Below, piece by piece: positions 21,502 through 33,259 of a stretch of 64,000 bases of DNA. The DNA is from Platanthera guangdongensis (lineage: Eukaryota; Streptophyta; Magnoliopsida; Asparagales; Orchidaceae). The first letter of the stretch is position 1; each line of letters starts with the position of its first letter. Under the pieces are notes generated by a model, which was not told where the DNA came from, made no database searches, and saw only the letters and a program-made list of their open reading frames with translations. The DNA lies in contig CM077164.1 in assembly GCA_039583875.1 (NCBI GenBank), positions 67,053,628 to 67,117,627 of the forward strand. Direction: 5' to 3'. The position numbers and the translations under genes were made by a program.

Positions 21502-24500
21502 GAATGTCCAAAGGCCACCAAAACGTCGATCTGGTATTTGGACAGTGGATGCTCCCGGCATATGACTGGGACAAGAAGCCTGCTGCGTGATTACACTCCA
21601 GTCGAGAATGGACCCAAAGTCATCTTTGGAGGGTCAGATCGAGGAGTCACCAGATGTTACGGTATGATCTCCAACGGTATAATCTCTATCACCGACGTGG
21701 CTTATGTTGAAGGGTTAAACCATAACCTGATCAGTGTAAGTCAGTTATGTGACAAAGGTTATGACGTTAAGTTCTGCAAGGATAAATGTCTGATAATTTC
21801 ACGTACCTCTTCTGAGACGGTATTATCAGGCATTAGGAGCAGAAATATCTTCTGCTTAGATTTTCTCAGTTTAGATTCATCTACCCCCATATGCCTTGTG
21901 GCAACAGGCAGTGCATCTCTTTGTGATCAATGGCACAAGAGATTGGCACATATTAATTTCAAGACAATTAGTATGTTGTTTTCTAAGAACTTAGTAAGGG
22001 ATGCTCCCAGTATCAAGTGCATCAAAGATAGCCCCTGTCCTGCCTGCCAGATGGGCAAACAGACTCGGACTACCTTTAAGAGCATCGCAGACAAAGACTC
22101 TTCCCGATGTCTTTACCTCTTACATATGGACTTGTTTGGTCCAATGCAGGTTCATAGCTTGGGAGGTAAGTCCTATACGCTAGTGATAGTTGATGATCAT
22201 TCTCGGTTTACATGGGTGTTCTTTTTGGAACGAAATTCAGATACGTTTGACATCTTCACTAGTTTTGTCAAGCAGGTTCAGAACGAATTTAACTGCTCAG
22301 TGGTCAAAATCAGAAGTGACCATGGAACAGAATTCGAATCTGGTGCTATGACAGAATTTTGCGAAGAACAAGGTATCTTTCATGAGTTTTCCTCCCCGCA
22401 TACTCCTCAGCAAAATGGAGTTACGGAGAGGAGAAATAGAACTCTCATTGAAGCCTGCACGACAATGTTGAAAGACGCTTCTCTCCCGGAATACTTCTGG
22501 GCAGAGGCTGTCAATACGGCTTGTCATGTACAAAACCGAGCATTGATCGACAAGCATCATCGTAAGATGCCTTACGAGCTACTGAAAGACAGGAAACCAA
22601 CCATGTCCTACTTGAGGATCTTTGGTTGCAGATGCTATGTACTGAATAATGGGAAGTACCCACGTACTAAATTTGGTGAAAAATGCTTCGAAGTCATATT
22701 CATGGGCTATAGTTCCCACAGTCGGGCATATAGGGTCTTCAATAAGAAAACCCTAGTGGTAGAAGAATCAATAAATGTTGTATTTGATGAAGGAAGTTTG
22801 CTTAACAGCAATTCTTCCAGTGGTATTCTTGAAGATGCAGGTGCACAACTGGAACAGCTGAGTCTGGATGAGACCGCTAAAGATGACACTCCTAAGTACG
22901 TCAAAGTTTCCACCTCCACGTCATCTGAAAATGTTGAAGATCAAAATGGAACAAATCTCTTAGAAGAAGGAGAAGCCCAAGAAGTAGTCGAAGCTCCAGA
23001 CGCCAGACTTCTAGAACTCCGGCACGTGAGGGATCATCCTAGAGATCAGATCATCGGAGATCCTTGTGTCGGTGTCAGAACTCGAAGAGGTACTATTAAT
23101 GAAGTATTGCATCTTAGCTTCCTGTCACAGGTTGAGCCAAAGAAGTTCGACGAGGCGAACAAAGATGCGGCATGGATTTTGGCCATGCAAGATGAACTAC
23201 ATCAATTCAAACGATGCAACGTCTGGACGCTGGTTCCCAGACCACACAAGCAGAATGTGATTGGCACCAAGTGGATCTTCAGAAACAAACTGGATGAACA
23301 TGGTGTCATCGTAAAGAACAAGGCCAGGCTGGTGGCTCAAGGTTACAGACAGGAGGAGGGGATTGACTTCGACCAGACCTTCGCACCAGTAGCAAGGCTC
23401 GAGGCAATCAGATTGTTCCTGGCGTATGCTTCACACAAAGGATTCACAGTCTATCAAATGGATGTGAAATCAGCATTCTTGAACGGAGACCTGAAAGAGG
23501 AAGTATACGTCGCTCAACCCCCAGGTTTTGTCGATCCTACTTATCCCAATCATGTTTATTTTCTTAATAAAGCCTTATATGGGTTGAAACAAGCTCCACG
23601 AGCTTGGTATGAGACTTTATCTAGTTTTCTTCTTGAGAACAAGTTCTCTAGAGGTAAAATAGATAAAACATTGTTTCTCAGGGAAGTCAAAGGCAAGATT
23701 TTGCTGGTGCAAATCTATGTCGATGACATAATATTCGGCTCAACGGACAACAATTTTTGCAAAATGTTTTCTAAATTTATGCAAGGAAAGTTTGAAATGA
23801 GCAGTATGGGAGAGCTCAAGTATTTCTTAGGCCTTCAAGTGAAACAGTCTGAGGATGGAATCTTCATCTCTCAGACGAAGTTCACAAATGAACTCCTTAA
23901 GAAATTCGGTACGGAGAGTGCAACCTCTATGAGGACTCCAATGGGATCCACTATGTCTCTGGATAAGGATGAGAAAGGTAAACCTTTCGATGAAACCAAA
24001 TACAGAAGCATCATTGGATCCCTGCTCTACCTTACTGCCAGTAGACCGGATATCATGTTCTCCACATGTGTCTGTGCCAGATATCAGGTGAACACTAAGG
24101 AATCTCATTATGTCGCTGCGAAGCGCATTCTAAGATACCTTAAAGGTACTCCCAATCTTGGCTTGTGGTACCCGAGAAACAATGATGTCGAGCTAATAGG
24201 TTTTTCAGATGCTGATTTTGCAGGGAGTAGGGATGACAGGAAAAGCACCTCCGAGACTTGTCAATTCCTCGGCAGGAGGCTTATCTCATGGAACAGCAAG
24301 AAATAGAATTGTGTAGCTACCTCCACAGCAGAGTCTGAGTACATCTCGGCAGGCAGCTGTTGCGCACAACTCCTATGGATCAGAAACCAGTTAGCCGACT
24401 ACGACCTTCAGTTCAAGGAAGTTCCAATGTACTGCGACTCCTCCAGTGCAATTGCCATTGCCAACAATCCGGTATCGCACAGCAGAACGAAGCATATTGA

Positions 24501-24663
24501 AGTACGCTACCACTTCATTCGGGAGCACGTGGAGAACAAGGACATCTCTCTCTGTTATGTCCCCACGGACAAGCAGATTGCTGATATATTCACAAAGCCC
24601 TTAGACGAGGCCAAGTTCAATCTTTTCAAGACTGAATTGGGGATGCTCAATTATGAGGAATGA
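21502..24663 (+). pseudogene. pol: E2 pol: protease, integrase, reverse transcriptase, RNase H
   Basis: The open frame starts at TTGCAG (21496) without ATG. Protease motif [13 protein letters not shown] (DSG at 21541-21549). Integrase zinc motif [10 protein letters not shown] ... CPACQMGKQ, then [16 protein letters not shown] and [10 protein letters not shown] for D,D,E. RT includes [11 protein letters not shown] and the active site YVDD at 23716-23727. RNase H begins [13 protein letters not shown] at 24304-24306 interrupts it; the frame then continues unbroken to 24663 (SHSRTKHIEVRYHFIREHV ... LGMLNYEE). Apart from that stop pol looks complete. The same position is a stop in E1. Confidence 0.9.
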
Positions 24664-24698
24664 CGACTACAGAAGCTCCAGGCTCGTGCACGATCTGA

Positions 24699-24965
24699 GG
24701 GGGAGCAAGGAACTCAAGTGTGAGCACAGACGCAAGAACTGAGGGGGAGCAAGGGGTCAAATACTACCGACCCCGATTTGCAGAAGCCGAAAAGGGGGAG
24801 ATTACCCTCTCGGCTAAGGCTAAGGTGGCTCCAAGCTTGCTCCCAAGAAATTGGTATCGGTAATGGATCACTCACTCAACTCAATTTTAAGTTTATGGTT
24901 TTCATTCCCATATGCTCTATTCAACTTAGCTTGTAGGGTTTAGGCTTCTTCAAATAGGGGGAGAT
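24699..24965 (+). promoter_or_regulatory. four polypurine tracts before the E2 3' LTR
   Basis: GGGGGAG occurs at 24699-24705, 24743-24749, 24794-24800 and 24957-24963, the last abutting the LTR start. Repeated PPTs are typical of Sireviruses. The stretch is non-coding. Confidence 0.85.
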
Positions 24966-26595
24966 TGTTGGGTATTGTATCCACAATATACCTGATTTGA
25001 AGAAGCCCCTGGACAAGATAAGGTCAATAGACAATGTATTTGATAAAATCTTTCAAGTTGTACTTGCAGCTATTCCACGCTAAGTGCACACCAATGTCAG
25101 GGTGCAGTAGGTCAATATACACGGGTCTGCACGACGTAATCCCTCGTTGAGCAGATCGGTGTGTTGGCCTACGTGTACTCTCTCTATTGCAGTGCACTTA
25201 CTTTCAAGTACAGGGCAGTGTTTATGCAAGAGAAGACAAGGAGCAAGGATGGGTCAAGGAGCAGCTCTTGGGAGGAAAGACGAAAATTCGTCTTAGTATA
25301 ATTCGACGAGAATCACCAAGTGATTCTCGCCGATTCGGCGAGAATCACTAATGATTCTCGCCGAATCGTCGAGAATCATTAGTGATTCTCACCGACTCTT
25401 TCCGGCTACCTCAAAACGGTGCCAAGTAAGATTCGGCGAGAATCACTAGTGATTCTCGCCGAACCCATCGCTGAGCAAATCATGAATTCCAAGTAACTTT
25501 CGTTGAGAATCAACAAGTGATTCGACGAGAATCACTAGTGATTCTCGACGAATCGTCGAGAATCACTAACTGATTCTCGCCGATTCGTCGAGAATCACCT
25601 GCGATTCTCGCCGATTTTTACTTAGTGATTTCTCTGTAAGCTGCTGGACCGGATTCTGCCGCTGGACTATTTTGAACCGGATTTTGGGATTCTTCTTGTG
25701 GGTCCCACAACAGTCAAATTCGATTTGTCTACAGTATATATATACGGGTATTTTGAACGGAATATACACACAGAAAAGAAGTCGAGCACGATCAAACCCT
25801 AAAATCGTGAAACTGCTCCGCCGCCGCCGTCGCCGCTCGCGCTAGTCGGTCGCCGCTGTTGATCGCGTTTCTTCCCGATCTCCGGTGACAGAAGCTTAGC
25901 CAAGCTTAGAGTCTCACGTGTCTATCCAGAGATCTCTTGTCTCTCGATTTGTTGATCGCGAAAAACTTCCCCGTCCGAATCGATCGAGACGACCGATCCT
26001 CGTGTGACCGTTGGAAGACCAAGCTAGCTTCGCTACGAAGATTGGATCTCTAAGTTCAGCAGCCGCTCATCATCATAGCCGCCGATCCCGAAGCAAGCCG
26101 CCGCTCGTCTTGCCGCCGCCGGTTCCGGGGAGATCCTTTCCAAGAGAGACCAAGGTTGTAGACTCTTCATTGACTTCACGAACACGTCGTCGAACGAAGA
26201 GGAACACTGTAGTCTCCAAACGTAGTTTGTATCTCGTGTACATTCTATTTTACTTTTGTTGTAAAGGAACGATTGTTCCGTGTTGTAAGGGTTGGGTGCA
26301 ACCCGGTTTGTGGGAGTGTTGACTCCTACGTGTGGAAGGGTTCCTTCCGATAGTGCAAGGATTGGATTTCAATCCTGTTGGAGAAGTGACCGAGTCGTCC
26401 CTTGTTGGGAGATAGGTCGAAGGGGGAAAGTGGATGTACCCAAGTCGGGGAACCACTATAAATTGCCTGTGTATTCTTTGTGCTGTGCTGTTTGTTTTTA
26501 TTGTGCACGTACTATCTTAAATTCCGCAAATACGCTTCACGTCACCTATTCCCCCCCCCCATAGGTGAACATAGTTGACACTAGGTGGACTTTCA
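24966..26595 (+). repeat. E2 3' LTR
   Basis: 1630 bp, nearly identical to 17488-19116, with the palindrome array at 25302-25616 and TATA box at 25735-25744. Confidence 0.95.
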
Positions 26596-27869
26596 CTGGG
26601 CACCAATGAGCTTTTGATAAGGTGCTCAAAAACCAAATCAGATTTTTTGATCAGGTGTCTTGCCACCAATGAGCTTTTAACAAGGTGCTCAAAAACCAAA
26701 CACAAACTTTTGAAGGGAGTTTGAGAAACCCTTTATAGAGATGGGGATGAGAGAGTTATGGAAGTCTTCTCTTTCTCAGAGCAGCTGAGAAACTATGTGG
26801 ATTTTATGTTGTCAAAGCTCCCCCTGAGTTCTTGAGATGTTCAGGAAATGAAGCTTTGATGTAGGGTGATAGGCCTTGAGAAGTTGATCTCCAGCAAATG
26901 ATGATTTCAGCAATAGCTGAAATGTTAGGTGTCTGGAGTCTTTGAAAGATGTTGGCCTTGAACACTTGAAGCAAAGGGGATCTGAAGATTTCAGATTTGT
27001 TGATCTCCTTTGGTGTGTGTTCTTGTATGAATTCCTTTTAGCTCTTTCTCTTGAGAACAATTGATGTTGAGAAAGATGTTGTCCAGAGAAGTGTAGCAGA
27101 GAATGTTCTTGTTCTTCTTATTCTATGTTGTCTCTCTTCTGATCTGTGTTCTGAGTGATGGAGAGATTCAAAAATCTTGTATTTTATTCTCTGGTACTGA
27201 ATAGAAAATCATCCTCTGTCAAGAATAGTCGTTGGCCTGTCATTAATTGCATCCTTAATTGCAAATGTCTTCTGGGGGAAAGTCCAAAGAAACATTCCTT
27301 GAAAATCCCTTGAAACTTGGTCCAGAATAAATGAAAACGGCTAGAAAATCTTCTGAATTAATTGCTGAATAACTCCTGAATTTGAATCTTGAAAAATCCT
27401 TTAACTCATCAGAAAACGTCGAACTAAGCTCTGTTATCGTCGAACTGAGCTCAGCGATTTGGACTTATACAGCAACAGAAATCGTCGATCTGAGCTCAAA
27501 GATCGTCGAACTGAGCTCAGAGATAGAGAATCAATACTGAGTCAAGATCGTTGAACTGAGCTCGCAGATCGTCGAATGGAGTTCGACGATTTGTTGAAGT
27601 TGAGCTCAGCGATCGTCGAATGGAGTTCGATGATCTGTCGAAGATGAGCTAGACGATCGTCGATTGGAGTTCAACGATTCGTCGTACTGAGCTCGTCAAT
27701 ATGACTTAGTCTCAAACTGAAAAACCTGGTCTTGAGGGCAGCTTCCAAACCTAAGTACTAACCCTTAGACTCAAATCTAATTGACCTTTATAGCTATATA
27801 GGAGGTCAACAACAGGTTTCCTAGAGACATAGTGATCCTGACCCAAATTAGTAATAGGGTGTTCCAACA

Positions 27870-28036
27870 GTTTCCCTAGGGGTTGGAGAAGGAATCCTAT
27901 CCATAGGAGCTTGTTCTTCCTCCTCTTTAGGCACATCTGGGTTTCCCCCTGGCCTCATGATCCTCCTATCCCACCTTGAGAATATTGATGAGTCGATTTT
28001 CTTGAGGTGTTGGATAGGCACACCTTAGGTCATATC
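27870..28036 (-). pseudogene. E0 ORF3, internal piece between E1 and E3
   Basis: It encodes a short segment with SRWDRRIMRPGG that resembles LFGKWDRQIIKPSRP in E1 ORF3, followed by acidic and Pro-rich sequence. It is flanked by the E1 TSD (GTTTC) and the E3 TSD (ATATC). Confidence 0.75.
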
Positions 28037-28804
28037 TGTTGATGCACGAAATTGTAAAGGGGGTCGAGCACCACCATCTAACGGTTCGAGCACAAGGGAA
28101 AAGAAGGGAGAGCAGAGACTACGAGTAGCAATCTACTAAGCAGACGAGATCCAGAAGAACAGCAGGTCCGTGAGCCACGGCAACAACAGACTTCGCCCGT
28201 TGCGGCCTGAATGCCTCTCTTGTGATGGGCTTTTCCTTGATTGAAGAAAGGTTTGGTTACAAGTGAATGAAAAAGGAAGACAAGAGATGAGCAAGCTGGA
28301 GTCCGCAAAGCACGAGATTCGAGTCCGCAGCCTTTAACAAGTACGCTCCTGGGCACGAGTCATCGTGCTTTGGGTGCACCACCTCCCCCCTATTTATAGG
28401 ATGGGGGGCCTGCCCAAACGGGCAGGGCTAAAATAACCGACTGCCCGGGGTACAGGTGAACCGGGCAGCGGTGACGGGAAGCAAAAAGAAAGAACACACC
28501 GTCCGCGGAGAAGGGGCGGACTGGGCACGCGGGCTGGAGCTTCCATCTGCTGCTACTAGGCGCAATCCTGCTGGAGGACGGCAGCCTGGGCGGACGGGAC
28601 ACTGCATCCGCCGACGTAGAGAATCCAGAGATCCAATGGCATGGCGGACCGGGCGAATAGAGGGTTGCGTCTGCCACTGGGGGATCATCCTTGGTGGCCG
28701 ATTGCTGCTGCTTTGCCGGACAGGGCGGACTGCCTAATTGAGTCCGCGGTTAGTGAAGAGGAGGTCTTGGCATCTTGTAGGTGTTGCGAACTGAGGGGTT
28801 AACA
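28037..28804 (-). repeat. E3 3' LTR
   Basis: From TGTTGATGCACG to GGGGTTAACA on the plus strand. A minus-strand TATA box, CCTATAAATAGGGGGG, lies at 28385-28400. Rich in GCGGACT/AGTCCGC words. Confidence 0.92.
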
Positions 28805-28815
28805 TAATCCCCGCA
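28805..28815 (-). promoter_or_regulatory. E3 polypurine tract
   Basis: On the minus strand GTGCGGGGATTA directly precedes the LTR start TGTTAACCCC. It resembles the PPTs of E4 (GCGGGGGAGAAT) and E5 (GCGGGGGAGGAT). Confidence 0.7.
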
Positions 28816-28893
28816 CATTTTTAAGTTTCCGGAAAACTTCGAAAATGTTTTCTTAACCGCCGAGTCCGCAAGCCTCATTAATGCCGCCAGCGC

Positions 28894-28902
28894 TATAAAT
28901 AT
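28894..28902 (+). promoter_or_regulatory. TATA box of antisense gene A in E3
   Basis: GCTATAAATATC lies 93 bp before the ATG at 28987. Between them is a 3' splice-like tract, ccactttgcag, ending at 28980. It points away from the LTR and opposite to gag-pol. Confidence 0.5.
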
Positions 28903-28986
28903 CGTTGGAGGGCCTGGAACTGTTTTAAAATCCCGATCGACACGGGGCGCTACTCACCACTTGCGGTCTCCACTTTGCAGTCCGGC

Positions 28987-30948
28987 ATGGCAAGGCTCGG
29001 CGCTTTCTTAATTAGTCTCACTGCAAAAAGTGAGAAGCCAATAACACCCATGAAAACTAAGAAAATAATAAAGAGAACGATGAGAGGGGAGCTTGTCCGC
29101 TCCACCGGAGAGAGTTCCCATGGCCAGAAGCCTGCTGAGAAGGCGGCCCGCCATGCTGAGATAACAACGCGCGAGAAGGAAGATGATGTCGTCTCTCACG
29201 CTGAACAGCCACTGAGAAGTGAGAATTTACTAACTCTGTCGGACACCGCCCCTTCCAAGAAAACTGTGAATTCGGCGGACACTGTTGGCGAACACAATGA
29301 GGCCGAAATATCTTCCCCCAACGCCCAGGTGCCCATCGTTAATCTTGATGAAGATGGGCAGATTGAGGGAGAAGATGTTGAGCCTTCGCAGGCATTGATC
29401 GCTGCGAACCCTGAGACGGTCCGCGAGAGCCAGCCCGATTTAGGAAAGGCTGTCGCGGACTCTGCCGAGAAAAGAGCTTCTGGAAAGAAGAGGAAGAGGG
29501 ACGGGTCGACGGTGGCCGAGCGGGTTGAGAAGAAGTTGCGCGCGATGAAAGAGAAGAATATCTCCAAGCAGACTGGAGATGCGGACCTACAGCACAGACC
29601 GTGCGAGAAAGAAGTTCCCGACAGCGACTTGATTACACCGGAGGCCCAAATCCAGGGGGACAATTCCCTCTCTACGGTCAATTTATCCACGGATGAGATA
29701 CTCGATTCCATAGACGTCGATCGACTTGATCTAATCAGTGAATCCTTGCTAGTTGTACTGTAGCAATCGGAGGTGGAAGTCCTTGGGGATAAGGGCGGCG
29801 AACTCCCCTCTTTATCCGCTGCTGAGGAACAGGAGAGGGAGAGGCTGAAGGAGAAGATAGAGGAGCAGAAGAAACAAATTGCCGCTCATGTAGCTGTGGG
29901 GGAGGCGGCCTCGAAGCAAGCCGCGGCGGACAAGAATGTTGAGGATCTACGGACTGCCGCAGAGCTATTGCGGACAGGTAATCTTCAACCGGCGCCTAAG
30001 TATTTTAAGCATCAATGGCTTTACAGGTCGCCGAAGCGGAAGTCGAGGACGATCAAGATCATCACCGAAACTGACGACATTGTCGTTTCAAAACGTTCTG
30101 CTGCTGAGCAAAGAGCTAAAGTTCACCATGAATGGAAGAAGAGGTTAAGCGCCTTCGACCCGTAGCGGGCAAGGCGGCCTATCATCTTCGATACTTGACA
30201 ACTCGTTGCTGCTATGTCCAAATGTGATCTTTCATCCTTTCTTTGAGTCCGCCGCGGACTGTCTTTGAATGTGAAGTTGATTTTCTTTGTTGCAGGTAGA
30301 AAGTCTCCACCAGGCTCTATCGAGAGTGGGGAAATTGTGGTCACGCCGAGTACTGATGTAGACACGGTCTCGAATGAGGAATCCGCAAGAGATGAGCAGC
30401 CCCTCCTGAGCGATATCAGGGAGTTAGAAAGGAAATTTCAAGCTGAAATTCAGAATATTAAAGCAGAGTTAAAGAAAGAGGAGGAGCGCGAGAAAGCATT
30501 TGTGGAGAGTGAGAAAGCCCTAAAGGACCAGATCGCCAGCATTTCGAGGGCGCTGCAGAGGTCTGATAGGGAGAAGAAGAGGCTCGCTGATGATGTCCGC
30601 TTCTACAAGGGCAAGCACTTGGCGTCGGCGCGGGAAGAAAAGGGGAAGCGGGCTGCTGAAGCTGCTGTGCAAAGACCGTAATTGCCAGATTGCGTTGCTC
30701 CGGAGGTCGTTGCACCGGCAGGTGGTGGTCAACAGGCCGCAGACGAGGAGCCGTGGCCGGCAATGGAGCCAATGGTTCCCCTTAGCCGGGTAGACCGGGA
30801 GGCTGCCCATATGCACCGGACTATTAACATCAATCATCATCACATCTGCCGCCTGTACAGCGAAATTCTCCAAATTAGCGACCAAGCTGCGCACTTGTGT
30901 AGAGATCGGACGGAAAGGCCAATGCTGTCTGAAGCTAAAGACCGCTGA
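28987..30948 (+). pseudogene. E3 antisense gene A: charged coiled-coil protein, interrupted
   Basis: Plus-strand coding sequence, all in one frame. 28987-29763 starts with MARLGAFLISLTAKSEK and is rich in Lys, Glu and Ser. A TAG at 29761-29763 follows, then 29764-30165 with a coiled coil (ERLKEKIEEQKKQIAAH), then 30297-30681 (KKEEEREKAFVESEKALK), a TAA, and 30682-30948. Acceptor-like tracts before the segments (tttacag near 30028; ctttgttgcag ending 30297) suggest introns, so some stops may be intronic. I recognise no catalytic domain. It may be the coiled-coil half of the plant mobile-element protein found with Tat elements. Function unknown. Confidence 0.5.
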
Positions 30949-31360
30949 GTCCGCGTAACCACGAACTATTCAATTTGTTTTGATGTATAATTATGTGTGC
31001 TTTTAAAAAATTCACTATGTTGTGGACTGCAATGAACTGTGTTGCGATTTATGCGGACTGAATAAGATATCCGCAAATTATGTTGCTAATTTTTGGTGCG
31101 ATCTGCGGCGAACTGTGCGGACTGAAGCTGTGTCCGCTTTTCAAAATTTAACTTGTCTGCAGGTGGGAAGGATCGCAAACTGAGCGGACTGAAACTGTGT
31201 TCGTTGTATGTTGTGCTTTGAACTTTGCTTGGCTTGTGAATTTCTACTTGTATCCGCGTTATTTTTAACTTGCTGCGTGGATAATTGGATTTTTGCGGAC
31301 TACGCGGACTGGAAAAGCGAGCTGTGTGGCCTGGCCCAAAAAGCTGTCAGACCCTATGAT
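30949..31360. other. spacer between E3 antisense genes, with GCGGACT hairpins
   Basis: No gene. It contains several inverted pairs such as GCGGACTGAAGCTGTGTCCGC-like hairpins at about 31056-31082, 31117-31138 and 31178-31205, which suggest a loosely repeated unit of about 60 bp. Confidence 0.6.
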
Positions 31361-31370
31361 TATAAATATA
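31361..31370 (+). promoter_or_regulatory. TATA box of antisense gene B in E3
   Basis: TATAAATATAGCCC lies 71 bp upstream of the ATG at 31432. This is a strong plant TATA consensus and spacing. Confidence 0.55.
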
Positions 31371-31431
31371 GCCCTGACGCTTCTCCTATGTAGGAAAACT
31401 GTTGGAGCTGAAGACCCTGCAGCCTGCCAAA

Positions 31432-33259
31432 ATGGTGTCCTCCAGGACTGATGCTGCAGTTGCTTTCCACACCGCGGACCATCGAAAGTGCACACTAACA
31501 GAGGCCGATCTTGAGGCCTTTGTCGAGAAAAAAATGGCGAACTCAAACCTTCTTGTCCGCCTTCCGGCTTATGAAGAAAGACTGAATTTTTCAACGGCGA
31601 CTCAGATCGCCATTCCTATAGATCATTTTGACAGCGGATTCAAATTTCCTCTACTATGGGAGCTCGCTGAAATTTTTGAACATTATGGAATGGTGCCGGG
31701 CCAGCTCGCGCCCAACACTCATGCTGTGATTTGCAGCTTCATCTCTTACTTGCGGTCTGAAAAGATTGCTTTCTCTATGAACGTCTTCCGCAAGATGTTC
31801 TCCGTCCGCTCAATAACCTCATCCGGAGGCCGCCCATACAAGGGAGTAATATACTTTTACTGCAGAGGAATGAAGTTTGTGGGCCTTCCTAACAAGATCC
31901 ACAACTGGACCTCCAGGTTCTTAATCTTTGAAGGCGACTTAGGGTTCACGCACACTTATCCGCAAGTGCGCGCGGACTCTGATTTCAAGAGTATCCCGTT
32001 GGACGTGATGGAGTCCGCCATCGTCAGATTCTTAGCCGATGCCAGGCTCGATATAGAGTACTACGTTCCGCTGCTGGCGAGCTTGGCGGACGTGTTGCGC
32101 GAAGAAAGTAAGCTTTTGCGAACAAGATTTGTATGCACAGCGACGTTTGTGTTTAACTCTTCTGTTTTTGCAGCGACCTTGGATGTACCCGCCAATCTGC
32201 CACAGACGCCAAGCGGATTTACTCCTACACAAAGAGAAAAGAAACAAGAGGTTGCAAGGAAGCGGAAAGAAGAAGGGGATCCCGCGGCGGGCTACTCCTC
32301 CTCTGAAAGTTTTACAATGCAAGGCTTCGGAAACCGCCAGAAGGATCTTAGGGGAAACCCGATGATCCACTAGCATAACAAGAACAAGCATGTTCGCTTG
32401 TCGACCACGCTTCCTTCGTGGAAAAGCTCTAGAATAACTCGCCATGCTCATGTTGCGATTTCCTCCCTTTATGGAAAGCGCAACTTGAGCGATCTGAAGA
32501 AGGTGTCCGCTGCCGATCTCCCCCTGCTAGCCTCCCAGGCTAGTGCGAACAGTGTGGTGACAAACCACTTTGTCTCCTCCCTGGCAAGAGACCTGCTTAG
32601 ACAGAATGAGCAACTTCAAGAAGATAACAAGGTGCTTAAGGAGAGAAATGTGCGGTTAGGGAAGAAAGTTGCTCAGCAAAAGGAAGAGCTTGGGGTGAGT
32701 TGAATTTGCAGCGGCCTTAATTTGTAGTCCGCCGCGAACTGATGTTTGCTCCTTTGTTTTGCGCAGGTCGCCTACGACTTGGAGAATAACACTTTCCAAG
32801 CCGCCATGCTCTCCTTTGTGAAGGAAACTGTTGAGGTCGCCATCGAGCGATTTGTCCGCGGCGGCTTCGCAAAGGAGGGAGTGGATGGCGTTCCCTTCTT
32901 GGAGCTCTTCCCGGAGTTGACATAGTAGGTCGCAGCTATGGAGCGGACTGCAAAGGTTAAAGATGTTATCATCGAGGAGGAAGAGGAAGTCGAGGAAGAA
33001 GAAGAAGAAGAAGAAGGAGAAGGCGAAGAAGAACAAGGCTTCAAGGTAGCAGCCGACGACACTGGCTCGAGCCAGCGAGGCGGAGAACAGTCCGCCGAGT
33101 CCTGAAACTCTACATCCTCCTCTGCTGACAGGAGCTTGCATAGCGAGTCCGCGACAAGCACCGGATCAGATAGCAGCAGTGGAAGCGGCTCGGGGGGCTA
33201 TTCTCCGGAGGTCGATATCGAAGGTCTAAGTCCTGCACCTCCTGCCAAAAAGAAATAGG
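31432..33259 (+). pseudogene. E3 antisense gene B: plant gypsy-type transposon protein
   Basis: Start ATG 31432 (MVSSRTDAAVAFHTADHRKC). The first about 230 residues resemble the family called putative gypsy-type transposon protein, common in plant Tat elements: FPLLWELAEIFEHYGMVPGQ, HAVICSFISYLRS and YFYCRGMKFVGLP are visible. A Lys-rich segment and a coiled coil follow, then an acidic Glu run near 32976-33025 and a Ser/Gly-rich tail ending at TAG 33257-33259. Two plausible introns: 32108-32173 (66 nt, GTAAGC...TTTTTGCAG) and 32695-32766 (72 nt, GTGAGT...GCGCAG), both in frame. Stops near 32371 and 32921 suggest decay or further introns. Function unknown; no catalytic motif seen. Confidence 0.6.

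Larger units (their letters stand above)
17488..26595 (+). mobile_element. E2: youngest Sirevirus-like copia element, TSD CTGGG
   Basis: 9108 bp, bounded by TGTTGGGTATTG...GGACTTTCA LTRs of 1629 and 1630 bp, with CTGGG duplicated. The other E1 LTR shows the site without the insertion. By eye about 30 differences separate the LTRs (about 2%), mostly C/T and G/A. Order: 5' LTR, PBS, gag, pol, four PPTs, 3' LTR. It has no ORF3, although its LTR start matches E0, which does. Defects: one frameshift and one stop in gag, and one stop in pol. Confidence 0.95.
6522..27869 (-). mobile_element. E1: Sirevirus-like copia element, TSD GTTTC
   Basis: Minus-strand element bounded by TGTTGGAACACC...ACTTTCA LTRs, with GTTTC at 6517-6521 and 27870-27874. 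Order on the minus strand: 5' LTR (27869 to 17169, split by E2), PBS, gag, pol, palindrome array, ORF3, PPT, 3' LTR (8107 to 6522). LTRs are 1586 and about 1588 bp. Gag is a long open frame and pol has only one stop, so insertion is fairly recent. It is inserted in E0 ORF3. The Sirevirus assignment rests on the large gag, the extra gene after pol and the CpG-rich LTR palindromes. Confidence 0.9.
17169..27869 (-). repeat. E1 5' LTR, split by element E2
   Basis: The pieces are 17169-17487 and 26601-27869; CTGGG is present on both sides of E2 (17483-17487 and 26596-26600). Without E2 and one TSD copy it is about 1588 bp and closely matches the 3' LTR at 6522-8107. The palindrome array is at 27417-27700. 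Confidence 0.93.

Noticed and set aside
28390..28737. Open frames inside the E3 LTRs on both strands (repeated at 40953-41249)
   Set aside because: They are explained by high GC content and lie on LTR promoter sequence. No domain was recognised.
32976..33025. Simple GAA/GAG repeat as a microsatellite only
   Set aside because: It is in frame with antisense gene B and encodes an acidic run, so it is better described as part of that gene.
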